A stretch of DNA of 64,000 bases from contig JACKQL020000015.1 in assembly GCA_018296165.2 (NCBI GenBank), forward strand, positions 310,001 to 374,000. The letters are read 5' to 3'. This document shows, one piece after another, positions 44,237 through 54,890 of the stretch (positions are counted from its first letter, which is position 1; each line of letters starts with the position of its first letter). The notes beneath the pieces were generated by a model. The model ran no database searches, was not told where the DNA came from, and worked only from the letters and a program-made list of their open reading frames with translations. The translations under genes and the position numbers were made by a program. The DNA comes from Termitomyces sp. T153 (lineage: Eukaryota > Basidiomycota > Agaricomycetes > Agaricales > Lyophyllaceae).

Positions 44237-46005
44237 TCATCCTCCAAGTTCTGATTCCAAATCCAAGAAGAAACTAGTGTTGCTTATATACTCATAGTCA
44301 AGTGGTGTATATGGATCCTCTGGAAGGGTTCCCACAACACTTGATGTTGTGCTTGAAGAAGTTGAAGTTTCTGAGAGAACATCAGAAATGTCAGCAAAGT
44401 CAGCTGGGGTGAAAGGGCCAATGGGCCTACATCCACCATGATCTCTTGCTTGCCAGAAAGCTTGTTCTTTCAGAAACAATTAGGTCTGCCAGATCAATGA
44501 TGGAGATTGACTCACATTTCTGGTACAGCATCTTAATGTGTCTCTTGTCCTGATGTGGTGTTACTCTTTCATCATATCTTTGCCACTCCTCCACATTATT
44601 CTCCTGAGGAATAGGGGGAGTACCAGATGAACTTTCATCATCTGGGGGAGTCAAGCAGGCTGGTCTATGTTTGGTATCTGTTGCAAAGTTGCCATCCAAT
44701 GGATGTGAATTGTGATCTGGAATGAATAGAGATGGTGCAGAATCACTATCCATTGCAGAATTTGGTGATATTCCTGGGCAAATGATGAGGGGAGGGATCT
44801 CTCCAGCAGGTTGGTCTGCTATGCAGATGTACATTATATTTGCTGGTACATATTCTCCAGATCTGGCAGTTAAGTTTCACTGTTAGATCCAGCATCCAAT
44901 GCAATGAAAAGGGGAGGAAAACTATCATTCCTCAGTACATTGTCATTGTCAGATATCACTTCCTTGTCAGACTCGTCATCTGTCACCATAAACAGAGGAG
45001 GAAGCCCATTGTCATCTGGTTCACCTCCCCTGTCAGCCCTGTCACCATTGTCAGACTTGTCATCCATCTCCATAAATAGAGGAGGAAGCCCACTGTTATC
45101 TGGCTCCCCTCTGCTGTCTGACCCAGTGTTTGATGCAATGAAGAGTGGTGGGAGGTGTTCCTCATCTGATCCACTTTCCTCAGTGTGAAGCAGAGGGGTG
45201 GAATGTTGTTGAACTGGTATGGCTCAAAAGTCTTACCCCTGAGGTCTGGATCATCAAACAATGAATTCTCAACATCCATTCATTCCTCATCACTTTGTGC
45301 AAGTGAGAAGAAGCTTTGCCAAACAAGGAAAATGGGATAGGAAAGTGATTGAGACTGTGCTTGTGTTTGAATAGTGGATGATTTCTTTGTAGGGTGGTAG
45401 ATGAGCCCAGGATTCTTCCTACTTTTAAGAAAGAGGTAGTGGAATGGATGGCAAGGATTGGAAGGATCAATAGCCTTGTGAAGCATTGATGGAGGCCATC
45501 CAGGTGATTGAGTGTCAGGCACAGAGGTTAGAGAGGCACAGTCAAATGGTATTGCACCATTGCTACTCCTGGAATTGGTGATTGAGTCAATACCAGTGAG
45601 CTCTCCTAAGTGGGATGGCACAATAGAATTGGCACCAGAGAGGTGAGTAGAGCTAGGTCCAGTGGACAGACTTGAAAATTGGTGGATTAGGTCATTTGCC
45701 ATCAATGGGAATTTTGGTCCAGCTGCTGATCAGAACTTGTCTAGAGCCAAGAGGGCTTTCTGGTGGACACTGCTTTGGCTTGACAATTCTTTATCACAAG
45801 TTGCATTTTGATGAATGAGGAGACAACCCTCAACAGTCTCATCATTTAGGTGCTTGGTCTTGATACATATATAGTTCCACCAATCACAGCCATACCAATG
45901 TACAACTTGACATGGATGAGTGGTAACTGTAAAGGGACAACCCTTTTGTGGGTAGTCCAACCCTATTTTGGGCTTAGCCACATAGTATGTTCCCAGACTG
46001 GCCAC
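44237..46005 (-). pseudogene. broken ORF with PPLF repeats, unknown
   Basis: I do not recognise it. From ATG 46005 the minus strand reads CQVVHWYGCDWWNYICIKTKH, then, through single stops, a Ser/Thr/Pro-rich region (45280-45705) and DVENSLFDDPDLRG. After a frameshift at about 45190 a repeat of the form (L/I/F)PPLFxxxx followed by Asp/Ser-rich spacers occurs about five times (44870-45210). It ends with GGCRPIGPFTPADFADISDVLS and a Ser/Thr run (44237-44479). About 590 codons in all. Low CpG and its place among repeats suggest a mobile-element protein, but no catalytic domain is visible. Confidence 0.45.
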
Positions 46006-46428
46006 CTGACAACCCCTATTCTCCTTTCATCTTGTACTAGTCAGCCCTTTATAGTCATCAGACCCTATTTCTCCATTTGATGTATTGATAGTCATTACTG
46101 CTTAGCATACCTGAGCTGGTTACCACATATAGTATTAGTCATAGCATAGCCATGGATGTAGTATATAAGCTGGTCACAAGGATAGAATATCCTTCAACTG
46201 ATCAATAGCAGCATTCCCTAGGTCTATCCAGTGAACTGATTGTGAGAACCCAGCATCACTGCCTTGCTTGGCTTGCTACACTTGCCCCTTGCCTGCCTCT
46301 TAGCCACTGTTCTGCTCCTTTGATGCTCACTCATTGCCTGCACTAGCTTTCTCTTGCTGAGTTTACCTGTGGAGTATTTGTTCTTCTCATATCTTGATTG
46401 GCCCCTACATTGTTCACACCTCTAGCCC
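46006..46428 (+). promoter_or_regulatory. possible promoter/leader of element H
   Basis: GTATATAAGC (46161-46170) is a TATA-like box, followed by a C/T-rich leader to the ATG at 46429. No LTR matching 54045-54251 is found here. Confidence 0.3.
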
Positions 46429-46595
46429 ATGACATCCAACCTAACACCTACCTTTGGCCTCACTCTGACCTCTATGGACTCTATGCCAACTCTAACTGAT
46501 GCCTTTGCTGACCTGGAATCTATTATTGGGAGACTGCTAACTCTTGTTTCTGAGCTTGAAAGCAGACTAGCAGTGCTTGAGTCTAGTTGTACACC
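46429..46595 (+). pseudogene. N-terminal coiled-coil ORF, interrupted
   Basis: Starts MTSNLTPTFGLTLTSM and continues to a heptad-like stretch (ESIIGRLLTLVSELESRLAVLE). It is cut at 46595 by an A'-type LTR. It looks like the N-terminus of a retroelement or host hypothetical protein whose remainder may lie at 52282 onward. The reading frame across the join could not be confirmed. Confidence 0.4.
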
Positions 46596-47137
46596 TGTAA
46601 GGGCAACCTCTGGAGGCTGTAGCTCAATCACACAGCTGGCAGAGGGAGATCCAAAGTCTATTTAGTATCTACAAGAAGTTCTAGAGCTCTAGCTACTCAC
46701 CTGGCAGAGGGAGATCCAAAGAGAACAAGTCTAAGGATTCCCAATGCCAGTGTTTGGAAAATTTACTCTAGAGCTTCTGGAAACAACACCCAACAACAAC
46801 CCAATCTGGAGTCCAATCAAAAGGTGGAAATTTATCATAAATGGCTTTGATCTCCAGACTCCCTGCACATGACCACATACAAATATAATCAACAGATAGC
46901 CCTTGGTCAAAAGATGGGAGGCCTACAATGAGTGGTAGGCCTAGAATACAGGAAACAATCCAGGGGTCTGGTAAGAGGCCATTGGAAGAGGTGACACTTG
47001 TCAGAATTACAGACAGTGCACTAGTACAGCCTATTGGCTGGAACTGAGACCAGAAGATAGGGAAAGCAAAAGAGAATAAAGGAGAAAACCATAAGGAGGG
47101 AGAATGGCACAGAGGGGAACTGGGACATCTCCTGACA
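46596..47137 (-). repeat. A'-type LTR, minus orientation
   Basis: 542 bp, TGTAAGGGCAACCTC...CTCCTGACA. The next 8 bp (TCACCCCC) equal the minus-strand purine tract GGGGGTGA that precedes 3' LTRs of this group, so it was the 3' LTR of a longer minus-strand element. Gypsy A2 starts directly after. Confidence 0.75.
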
Positions 47138-47145
47138 TCACCCCC

Positions 47146-47514
47146 TGTTAGGGGACTTTCATTTCTGACCTCCATGACTGGTTCCAGCACCTCCACAGCT
47201 TGTTCAACATCTCTGAGGCTCTTTCTAGCACTCTAGAGATCTCTAGAGAACTGTGGAGTTCTCTGTATTACCTCAGCAATCATTACCCTAGGGTTAGGAG
47301 CAGCTCTGGTCTTCTGTACAGCCATTCCCATGCCTCCACAGCCCACTGATGTGCCACACCAAGCAGTGGGGATTCTTAGACTTGTTCTCTTCAGATTCTC
47401 CTCTGCTAAATGATTAGTTACTGATTGTATCAGTGTCTACTCCACTAATATACTTCACATTCCCCTCTGCTAGCTGTGTGACTCTGATATGCCACTTCAG
47501 AGATTGCCCTTACA
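47146..47514 (+). repeat. 5' LTR of gypsy A2
   Basis: TGTTAGGGGAC...CCCTTACA. Contains AGACTTGTTCT at 47378-47388, complementary to 47517-47527. Confidence 0.85.
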
Positions 47515-47516
47515 GC

Positions 47517-47527
47517 AGAACAAGTCT
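47517..47527 (+). promoter_or_regulatory. putative self-priming primer-binding site, gypsy A2
   Basis: AGAACAAGTCT, 2 nt inside the LTR, identical in sequence and position to the A1 site despite about 12% LTR divergence. Confidence 0.6.
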
Positions 47528-47619
47528 CCTAAAACTGGTCTAGAAGCCTCTTATAGCTACAAGAAATCTCTAAACCACTATCTGTTGCTTCCCCACTAGG
47601 ATTAAACACTGCAGAGTTC

Positions 47620-48345
47620 TATGTCTCAGCTCGCCAACCTAGACACACTCTCAGAGGCCCTGGCCCCACAGAACAAAGCTTGAACTTGCCTGTTACACTT
47701 AGAAACCCAGATGCAATTAACACAATCATCTCTCACCCACTATACTACCAAACTCTCTACCCTCCATCAAACAACAGATCTTATCTCCCAATCACTGCAG
47801 GCATTGCTCAAATGCCTAACCCCTAACTCTGCCCCTCCTGTGGCTGCAGAACCTCAACTATGCCTCACCTTTCAGGATAGCTTGTACTCTACACTAGTGG
47901 AACACATCAACAATCTGGTAGAGGGTTGCCCCAATGATGAAAAGATTGTGTCATGGTATGAGGTGGCCCAGGACCAATGGCAACTCATGGAGATCTAGAG
48001 GGAGCTCCACCATCCACATTCCACACTGCGCCCCACTCTAATCAGCAATTTCCACCACCCTGCACCTGCTCACTCAATGCCAGCCCTTACTCTAGCCATT
48101 CCTGCAGCACACCCCTTGCCACCATGGATCCCTATAGATATGAATGCTGCCAGGCAGCTCTATGCTGCTCCACTGCTGTGCCAGAGATGCCAGAAGCCCA
48201 GGCACTTTGCATGGCACTGCTCCCTGGGCCTGGAAGTACACTACCTCCACAGCAGAGCAGGAGGAACTCCTCCTGCAGCTGCTAGCTGCAAAGGACACTG
48301 CCAGAGTTCTGTTGCTAGATGAGCCTATGCTGGAGTTGACCCCAG
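47620..48345 (+). pseudogene. gypsy A2 gag, capsid deleted
   Basis: Begins MSQLANLDTLSEALAPQNKA, with a stop. At VAAEP it jumps to QLCLTFQDSLYSTLVEHI, losing the capsid core present in A1. The knuckle is CQRCQKPRHFAWHC (about 48178-48222). Frames shift several times. Confidence 0.8.
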
Positions 48346-48369
48346 AGGAGATCAGTGCATGCACCTCAC

Positions 48370-48862
48370 CCCTTGAAACCATGCAGAGCGTGCTGTATTT
48401 GCCATCACTAGCCTGGGTAGGCAAGCCATGATCCTTGGCTTCACATGGTTCCACAAGCACAACTCCAAAGTCAACTGGACCAAAGGAGAGGTAACCATGA
48501 GCAGGTGCCTCTGGAAGTGCTCTGCCTGTGCTGCAGAGGACAGGGCAGAGCACTGGGCCCAAGTTCAAGAACATGCAGTCATCTGCACATGTTACACCAG
48601 CCCTCTCCCCTTTACTGATCTAGACCTCCTGAATTCCCCACCTCTGGCATTCTCCTATAGAGAGGCCCTCTACAAGGACAACCAGAGTGGCAGGGGAGCC
48701 CTGGAGGAGGAGCACAGAAGGGAGTTTGGTGGTGTACACAAGCTAGAGTTCCCAAACAAAGTGGTAGAAGTGGGAGATTGGATTTATGTGACCACCATAC
48801 ACCCACTGCCCTCTGTTGCAAAGATCTGGGCTAGCCAGACCACATCCCAGCAGCTGGCTTAG
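48370..48862 (+). pseudogene. gypsy A2 protease remnant
   Basis: Only the second half remains: MILGFTWFHKHNSKVNWTKGE and the linker to RT, open over 48428-48862. The active-site segment is removed by a deletion joining TSPLE to the segment encoding HAECAVFAV in A1. Confidence 0.75.
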
Positions 48863-48894
48863 GCATTTGCTGCCAACACCATGCCCTGAGAGTT

Positions 48895-49690
48895 CCAGGA
48901 CATGGTACCTCCCTACCTCCATGCATTTGAGGATGTGTTCTCCAAAGCCTCATTTGACTCACTTCCAGAGCACAAGAAGTGAGACCATGCCATTGAACTG
49001 CTGCCAGATTCTACACTCTCCAGCTGTAAGGTCTACCTGCTCATGCCCAGAGAGCAGGAGGAGCTTGATGCATTCCTGCAAGAAAACTTGGACTCTGGTT
49101 ATATCCACCCTTCCAAGTCCCTGATGGCCTCACTAGTCTTCTTCATCAAGAAGAAGGATGGCTTGCTCCGACTGGTCCAGGACTACTGGGTTCTCAATGC
49201 CATAACAGTGAAGAACCATTACCCCCTCCCCCTCATTTCCAAGCTCATCAACAACCTCTGGGGTGCACAATACTTCACTAAACTGGATGTCCAGTAGAGT
49301 TACAACAGTGTGCACATCCAGGAAGGAGACAAGTAGAAGGCCACCTTCTGGACCAACTGAGGATTGTTTGAGCTGCTTGTGATGTTCTTTGGACTCACCA
49401 ATAGCTCCACCACCATTCAGACCATGGTGAATGACATCTTCTAGGACCTCATAGCAGAGGGCATAGTGTGTGTATACCTTGACAACATCCTCATCTATAC
49501 CAAAATGCTGGAGGAACACCATTGAATTACTTGCCTTGTCCTGAAATGCCTTCACCAGCACCAGCTCTACCTCAAGCTGGAGAAGTGCAAGTTTGAACAG
49601 ACCCAGATCAAATACCTTGGCCTGATCATCTCACATGAAGCTGCGAAAATGGACCCAGTGAAGGTAGCAGGTGTGGCAGAGTGGCTGGAG
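48895..49690 (+). pseudogene. gypsy A2 reverse transcriptase
   Basis: The open part 49043-49297 reads LVFFIKKKDGLLRLVQDYW, VLNAITVKNHYPLPLI and FTKLDV. Stops follow, including TGA at the same Arg codon as A1's TAG. The catalytic motif reads YLDN (49475-49486): the second Asp is Asn. Copy A1 keeps YLDD. Confidence 0.85.
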
Positions 49691-50525
49691 CCCAAGAACA
49701 AGGAGGAGGTGCAGACATTCCTTGGTTTTGCAAACTTCTACTAGAGATTCATCCAGGACTTCTCGCACCATGCCCATCCACTATTTGACCTCACTGGAAA
49801 GGATGTTACATGGAGTTGGGGACCTCCAGAGCAGACAGCCTTTGACACTCTCAAGCATGCCATGACCTCTGGACCCATTCTCCTCTTCCCAGATGACAAC
49901 TCTCCCTTCCAGGTAGAAGCTGACAGCTCCAACTTTACCACTGGAGCTGTGCTCTCACAGCAATCTCTAGAGAATGGGAAGTGGCATCCAGTGGCCTTTT
50001 ACTCTAAGAGCCTGAATGCAGTGGAGCAGAACTATGAGATCCATGATAAGGAGATGCTGGCCATCATCCAGTTGTTTGAGAAGTGGTGGCACTTCCTGGA
50101 GGACACGCAGCACAAGTTCAAGATCTGAACAGATTACAAGAACCTTGAATACTTCTGGACAGCCAAGAAGCTCAATTGCCAACAGGCCTGGTGGTCCCTT
50201 TACCTCACCAACTTTGACTTCTCTTTGCACCACAAGCCTGGCTAGAGCATGGGGAAACCAGATGCCCTGTCCTGGAAAGCAGACCATGGCACAGAGGAGG
50301 AGGATAACAGCAACATTGTGCTCCTCTGCCCTGAAATGTTTGTGATCCAAGCCATGGAGGGTCCAGCCATTAAGGAAGCAGAAGTGGACATTCTCCAAGA
50401 CATACAGCAGAGTAATTGGGATGGTCAGCAGGAGGAACTTATGGTGCAAGCAGCTCAGATGCTGAAGTTGGGGCATACCACTGATGCCAAGGCAGTCTGC
50501 ACAGATGAATGGGCCCTCTGAAATG
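49690..50525 (+). pseudogene. gypsy A2 RNase H
   Basis: FQVEADSSNFTTGAVLSQQ, WHPVAFYSKSLNAVEQNYEIHDKEMLAIIQLFEKWWHFLE is open over 49862-50128. After a stop, KPDALSWKADH. SSDF has become SSNF near the RNase H Asp. Confidence 0.8.
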
Positions 50526-50629
50526 GAATCCTGACCTTCTGAGACCATATCTATGTCCCCAACATTCTGGAGCTCCATCAGAGGATTATGGAGCAACACC
50601 CAACTCCCACATTGCAGGGCAAGAGCTAG

Positions 50630-51890
50630 TATCACAGAACTACTAGTGGCCCCAGATGTCCCGGTATATTGGATCCTACACTAGTACATGCAATCTCTAC
50701 CTCTGGACTAAGCCCCAACACCAACTCCCCTATGGACAGTTACACCCACTGCCTGTGCCTGCAGAACAATGGAGCATGGCTTTCATGGACTTCATTGTAG
50801 AGCTCTCTGACACCCATGGTTATGATGCAATCATGGTGGTGGTAGACCTGTATGGCAAGCAAGCACTCTTCATTCTGACCCACACCACCTGCTCTGCCAT
50901 GGGCACTATGAACCTGTACCAGAGAAATGTCTGGAAGCTCCATGGCCTTTCTGATGCCTATGTCTCTGATCAGGGACCACAATTTGTGGCAGAGTTCACC
51001 AGGGAGCTCTACTGACTGCTTGGAGTGAAGCTCCACACCTCCACTGCCTACCACCTGCAGTCTGACAGCCAGACCAAATGTAAACCAGGAGTTAGAACAG
51101 TACCTCTGCCTCTTTTGCAATGAGTGCCAGGATAACTGGGACAAACTCCTCCCTGATGCAAGTTCTAATACAACAACCACATTCTCCTCATTCTTCCTTG
51201 ACATGGGATGGCATCTGTGCATGAGTTTTGAACCCTGGGCCTGACTTTTGGAGAATGAGGCAGTAAACAAATGTGTGGATCAGATGAGGAGGTCACAGGA
51301 GGAGGCCTGAGCAGTGCTGGCAAAGGCAAAGGATGACATGGTGCAATACTATGACTGCAGGAGGACCCTGGAGCACAAATATCAGCCTGGAGATCAAGTC
51401 TACCTGGATGCCTCTAACATTACAACTACCCAACCCTCAAAAGAGCTGTCACACCATCAGTTGGGACCCTTCACAGTGGAATGACAGGTAGGACCCTTGG
51501 CTTATTGACTCTGGCTCCCTGTGGGAATGTGCCAGCTTCATACAGTGTTCAACATGGTCAAACTAACTCCAGCCCCTAAGGGTCCTATTCTGGGGCATTG
51601 TCCACCACCTCCACTGCCCCCCATGGTGGTCAACAACAACAAGGAATATGAGGTGGAGGAAATCCTGGATAGCTGTTTATTCCAAAGATAACTACAGTAC
51701 AAGGTGAAGTGGAGAGGCTACAGGATCAAGGATATCTCCTGGGAGCCACAGGAGAACATGCATGCCCCCAGACTTATCAAGGAGTTCTACAGGAGATATC
51801 TAGATGCCCTGCACACCATACAAGGAATTCACCCTATCTCACCAGTGGACCAAGCAATCAGGGGCTTCTTTTACCCCACACATTGAGGCA
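50630..51890 (+). pseudogene. gypsy A2 integrase and chromodomain
   Basis: AFMDFIVELSDTHGYDAIMVVVDLYGKQALFI (Asp) and YVSDQGPQF (Asp) lie in the open frame 50656-51015. The downstream Glu region is disrupted by a small deletion (QTKCKPGVRT). Chromodomain EYEVEEILDS, LQYKVKWRGYRIKDISWEPQE, ENMHAP at about 51645-51780. Confidence 0.8.
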
Positions 51891-51912
51891 CTGCATGCTA
51901 GAGGGGGGGTGA

Positions 51913-52281
51913 TGTCAGGGGACTTCCATTTCTGACCTCCCTGACTGGTTCCAGCACCTCCACAGCTTGTTCAATGTCTCCAGGGCTCTTTCTAGAACCC
52001 TGGAGATCTCCAGAGAACTGCAGAGTTCTCTGTATTACCTCAGTGATCATTGCCCTAGGGTTAGGAGCAGCTCTGGTCTTCTGTACAGTAGTTCCCATGC
52101 CTCTGCCACCTGCTGATGCACCGTGCTGAGTAGCAGGGATCCTTAGACTTGTTCTCTTCAGATTCCCCCCTGCTAGGTGATTAGTTACTAATTGTATCAT
52201 TGTCTACTCCACTAATATACTTTGGATTCCCCTCTGCTAGCTGTGTGACTCCAATCCACCACTCCAGAGGTTGCCCTTACA
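51913..52281 (+). repeat. 3' LTR of gypsy A2
   Basis: TGTCAGGGGACTT...CCCTTACA, 369 bp, after the purine tract. Confidence 0.85.
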
Positions 52282-53789
52282 AACACAGTTTTTGTTGGTG
52301 ACAAAGCAGTCTTTGCCTGCTCAACAGAGATGGCTGGGATATCTCACATATCCCCACATTACAAATTACTGTATCAATGGGCTCCTTGTGGGATGCCCAT
52401 GAATTCAGAGCAGATTTCCCTGATCCTGAAACTCATTTGGGTCAGTGGATCCAAGGTCACAATGAAGGAGCAGATTCATGCTCTCCTCCTTTAGGAGTTC
52501 CATTGGATCTTCTTTTATACAGCTCCACAACTGAAGGACCACACAATGAGGTGGGCTATGGAGCTAACTCCAGCAGAGTTGGAAGCATCTCTGCCCAGAG
52601 AGGACCACCATTGGATACTGGTTCCCTTACCCTCACATTCATTGGCTATGCTAGGCCACACAGATAACAATATACAGGGAGCGGGACTTAATCAAATCCC
52701 AATCAGCCATCACTTTGACATTGAGGCATGGGCACAGTACATCCTGCACCATGGCCACCCAGGTTTACAGAACTTGTATTCAGGTATGGCTATCAATGCC
52801 ACCTTGCATGGACCAACACTCAGTCTTTGGTTAAATTTTGAGTCAGGCACTAGCCCTGACTGCTCTGCACACACAAACAGCCTATATGAGGCTGTTTGCA
52901 ATGGTGGTGGCTCAGCTGTGTCTCTATTGAGTGGCAGTAAACACATACCAATCCAGTGTAGGAGAGTTTAACACAATTACCTCCTACACTTTCACTCTAT
53001 GTAGGTTGCAAGTGCTGCCTACACTAATTAACAATTTGAGTGAAACAGAGGTGATACATCACCTCCTGGCCAACCCTCATGGGTGAATCATGCATATACC
53101 TATGGTATACACTTCCTCAATCACTATTGGTCTGGGAGTGCCCTGCACACGGACTTGTTCATGCAGGTCAACAATGAATGCCATCATCAACTCCAAACTA
53201 TCAGGGTAACCCCTCCATTACCAGGGTACAATGGGTGGTATATCCCCACTGCTGATGACCAGGAGCACTTTTGCATGCTCCTCCAAATTCATGAGAGCAG
53301 AGGCCACACTCTCCTCAACACAGCTGAATGGCTGTGCTTTAGTGAAGATGGCATTTTCACTCACCTGTTGCACTGACCTGCAGAGGTTGTGAGGGCCTCA
53401 TGAGCCGCTGCTAAGGAGCTCTCATCAGTGGCTCCTCCCACAAGTGCAGCCCCAACTGAGAAGGGGCCTTTGTCATCAGTGGTTGCAGCCACTTCCACCC
53501 CCCATCAAGCTCTGGTGCATCCTCTAAGGATGCACCTACAGAGGAGTCCATGGAATTGTACTACACCAATGATTCCACATTGACTATGCCAGTCCAACTG
53601 ACAGCAACTCCACAAGTTGCCCCCAGCCCCATGAAAGCAGTGGTAGCAACTAACGTCACTACTCCTACTGCTCCTGAGGCTGGATCCAGTGGCCCTAGTG
53701 ATATGGCTAATGCTGTATTGGAGCACTGGGTGGACATCATGAGTAATGAGGAAGCAGAGGCCTTGAAGATGGATGAACAAGCAGGGTGA
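52282..53789 (+). pseudogene. degenerate ORF of unknown family (element H?)
   Basis: Plus-strand frames NTVFVGDKAVFA, HYKLLYQWAPCGMPM, RWAMELTPAELEASLPRED, NQIPISHHFDIEAWAQYILH (open 52546-52971), HRVTPPLPGYNGWYIPT-like (53083-53376), and a Pro/Thr-rich end (53550-53789) look like pieces of one protein. I do not recognise it and see no polymerase or integrase motif. It lies between A2 and an LTR with its own purine tract, so it may be the cargo of a non-autonomous LTR element. Confidence 0.4.
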
Positions 53790-54044
53790 GCTATTATTAT
53801 AGCTCACAGGAAAGTATTAACTATCCCTGGGCCTGAGCAGCCCATATTTTTCACTCAGCACAGTCAAACAGCACACTGAAGTATACTTGTCCATATAGAA
53901 TTGGTTGATTCTACTAATGATATACATAGGAATTCACATGCAAATTCCAGTGCACACTCTTGGGTGGGATGCCATATCCCACCCCTTATTCTTTGACTTA
54001 TTGGTGTTAGACATAAGTCTGTTGATGGACTCAAAAGGGGGGTA
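53790..54044 (+). other. 3' untranslated part and purine tract of element H
   Basis: A short open frame (53905-54105) shows no motif. AAAAGGGGGG (54033-54042) immediately precedes an LTR start, as a polypurine tract does. Confidence 0.5.
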
Positions 54045-54251
54045 TGTAATGGAGCATCTGTTATATGCTGTACATATATCACCTATTAATATTTACTTAC
54101 ACTGATAGTGTCACATGATGCTATCCCTAAGTTATACTCTTACTTATGAAAGGCAGCGCCTTACTTCATACTTTGTAGACATAACTATCAACTGGTTTTG
54201 ACTTACATTGTGTGAACTGTAAGCTGCACGAGTAGTAGTGAAAACATTACA
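54045..54251 (+). repeat. LTR H (3' LTR of a possible element H)
   Basis: 207 bp from TGTAATG to CATTACA, a 7-bp perfect inverted end, directly after the purine tract. No second copy is in the window, so pairing is unproven. Confidence 0.6.
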
Positions 54252-54862
54252 ATGCAGCCACTGGCTCATCAAGCCCTACTGCCAAATTACTGCCTTATCT
54301 GAAAGCCAAGCCCCTTCCAATCAGTGTGACAGCTACCTAGCAGGCCAACCTGATAGCTACCCAGGTCATCTGGAAGAGGCACTAGAAGAAATCTCCTCAC
54401 TCCCCTCTCATCTGGATGCTTGATCCTACTATCCCCTCCAAGTACTATCTCTGGTTTGTCAAGCACCTCAATCACTGGCATTTTGACATCCTCACCCAAC
54501 TATGTATAGGCCACCTTCCACTGAACCACCACCTGTTGCACATTAGGCAGTCAGAATCCCCTGCCTGCCCATACTGCCAGGGCATTACCATGGAGACTAT
54601 GAAGCATTTCCTACTTAAATGCCCCCAGTATAGGAACAAGTGCTATATCTACCTTGTCTGCCTACTGAAACAAAAAGCTGAGTCCTTGTCCCACCTGCTC
54701 TTCTCCCCTTCTGCCTTTAAACACCTCATTAGATACACCAATGCCACAAAGTGCCTCCCTTCTGCCTCCAATCCAGTGACACACCCCAATGGTGGGCTAG
54801 CACTTGCCCACCTTCCCACCCCACAACCCCCCCACAATCAAAGCTCCCCATCATGAGCATCC
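54252..54862 (+). pseudogene. LINE (non-LTR retrotransposon) 3' end
   Basis: The frame around 54416-54856 reads LNHWHFDILTQLCIGHLPLNHHLL, then RQSESPACPYCQGITMETMKHFLLKCPQY. The GHxPL block and the CX2C...HX4C finger are the C-terminal signature of non-LTR retrotransposon polyproteins, after RNase H. The upstream part is missing and frames shift near 54420. It is cut by LTR H on the left and a family-B LTR on the right. Confidence 0.8.
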
Positions 54863-54890
54863 ACCTGCCACCACTGACATAGTCCCCTGC

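Larger units (their letters stand above)
47146..52281 (+). mobile_element. Ty3/gypsy chromovirus A2, internally deleted
   Basis: LTRs of 369 bp (47146-47514 and 51913-52281) differ at roughly one position in eight, mostly by transitions. Same gene order as A1. It lacks about 470 bp of the capsid region and about 520 bp covering the protease active site. Purine tract AGAGGGGGGGTGA at 51900-51912. No clean target duplication: CCCCC on the left, AACAC on the right. Confidence 0.85.
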
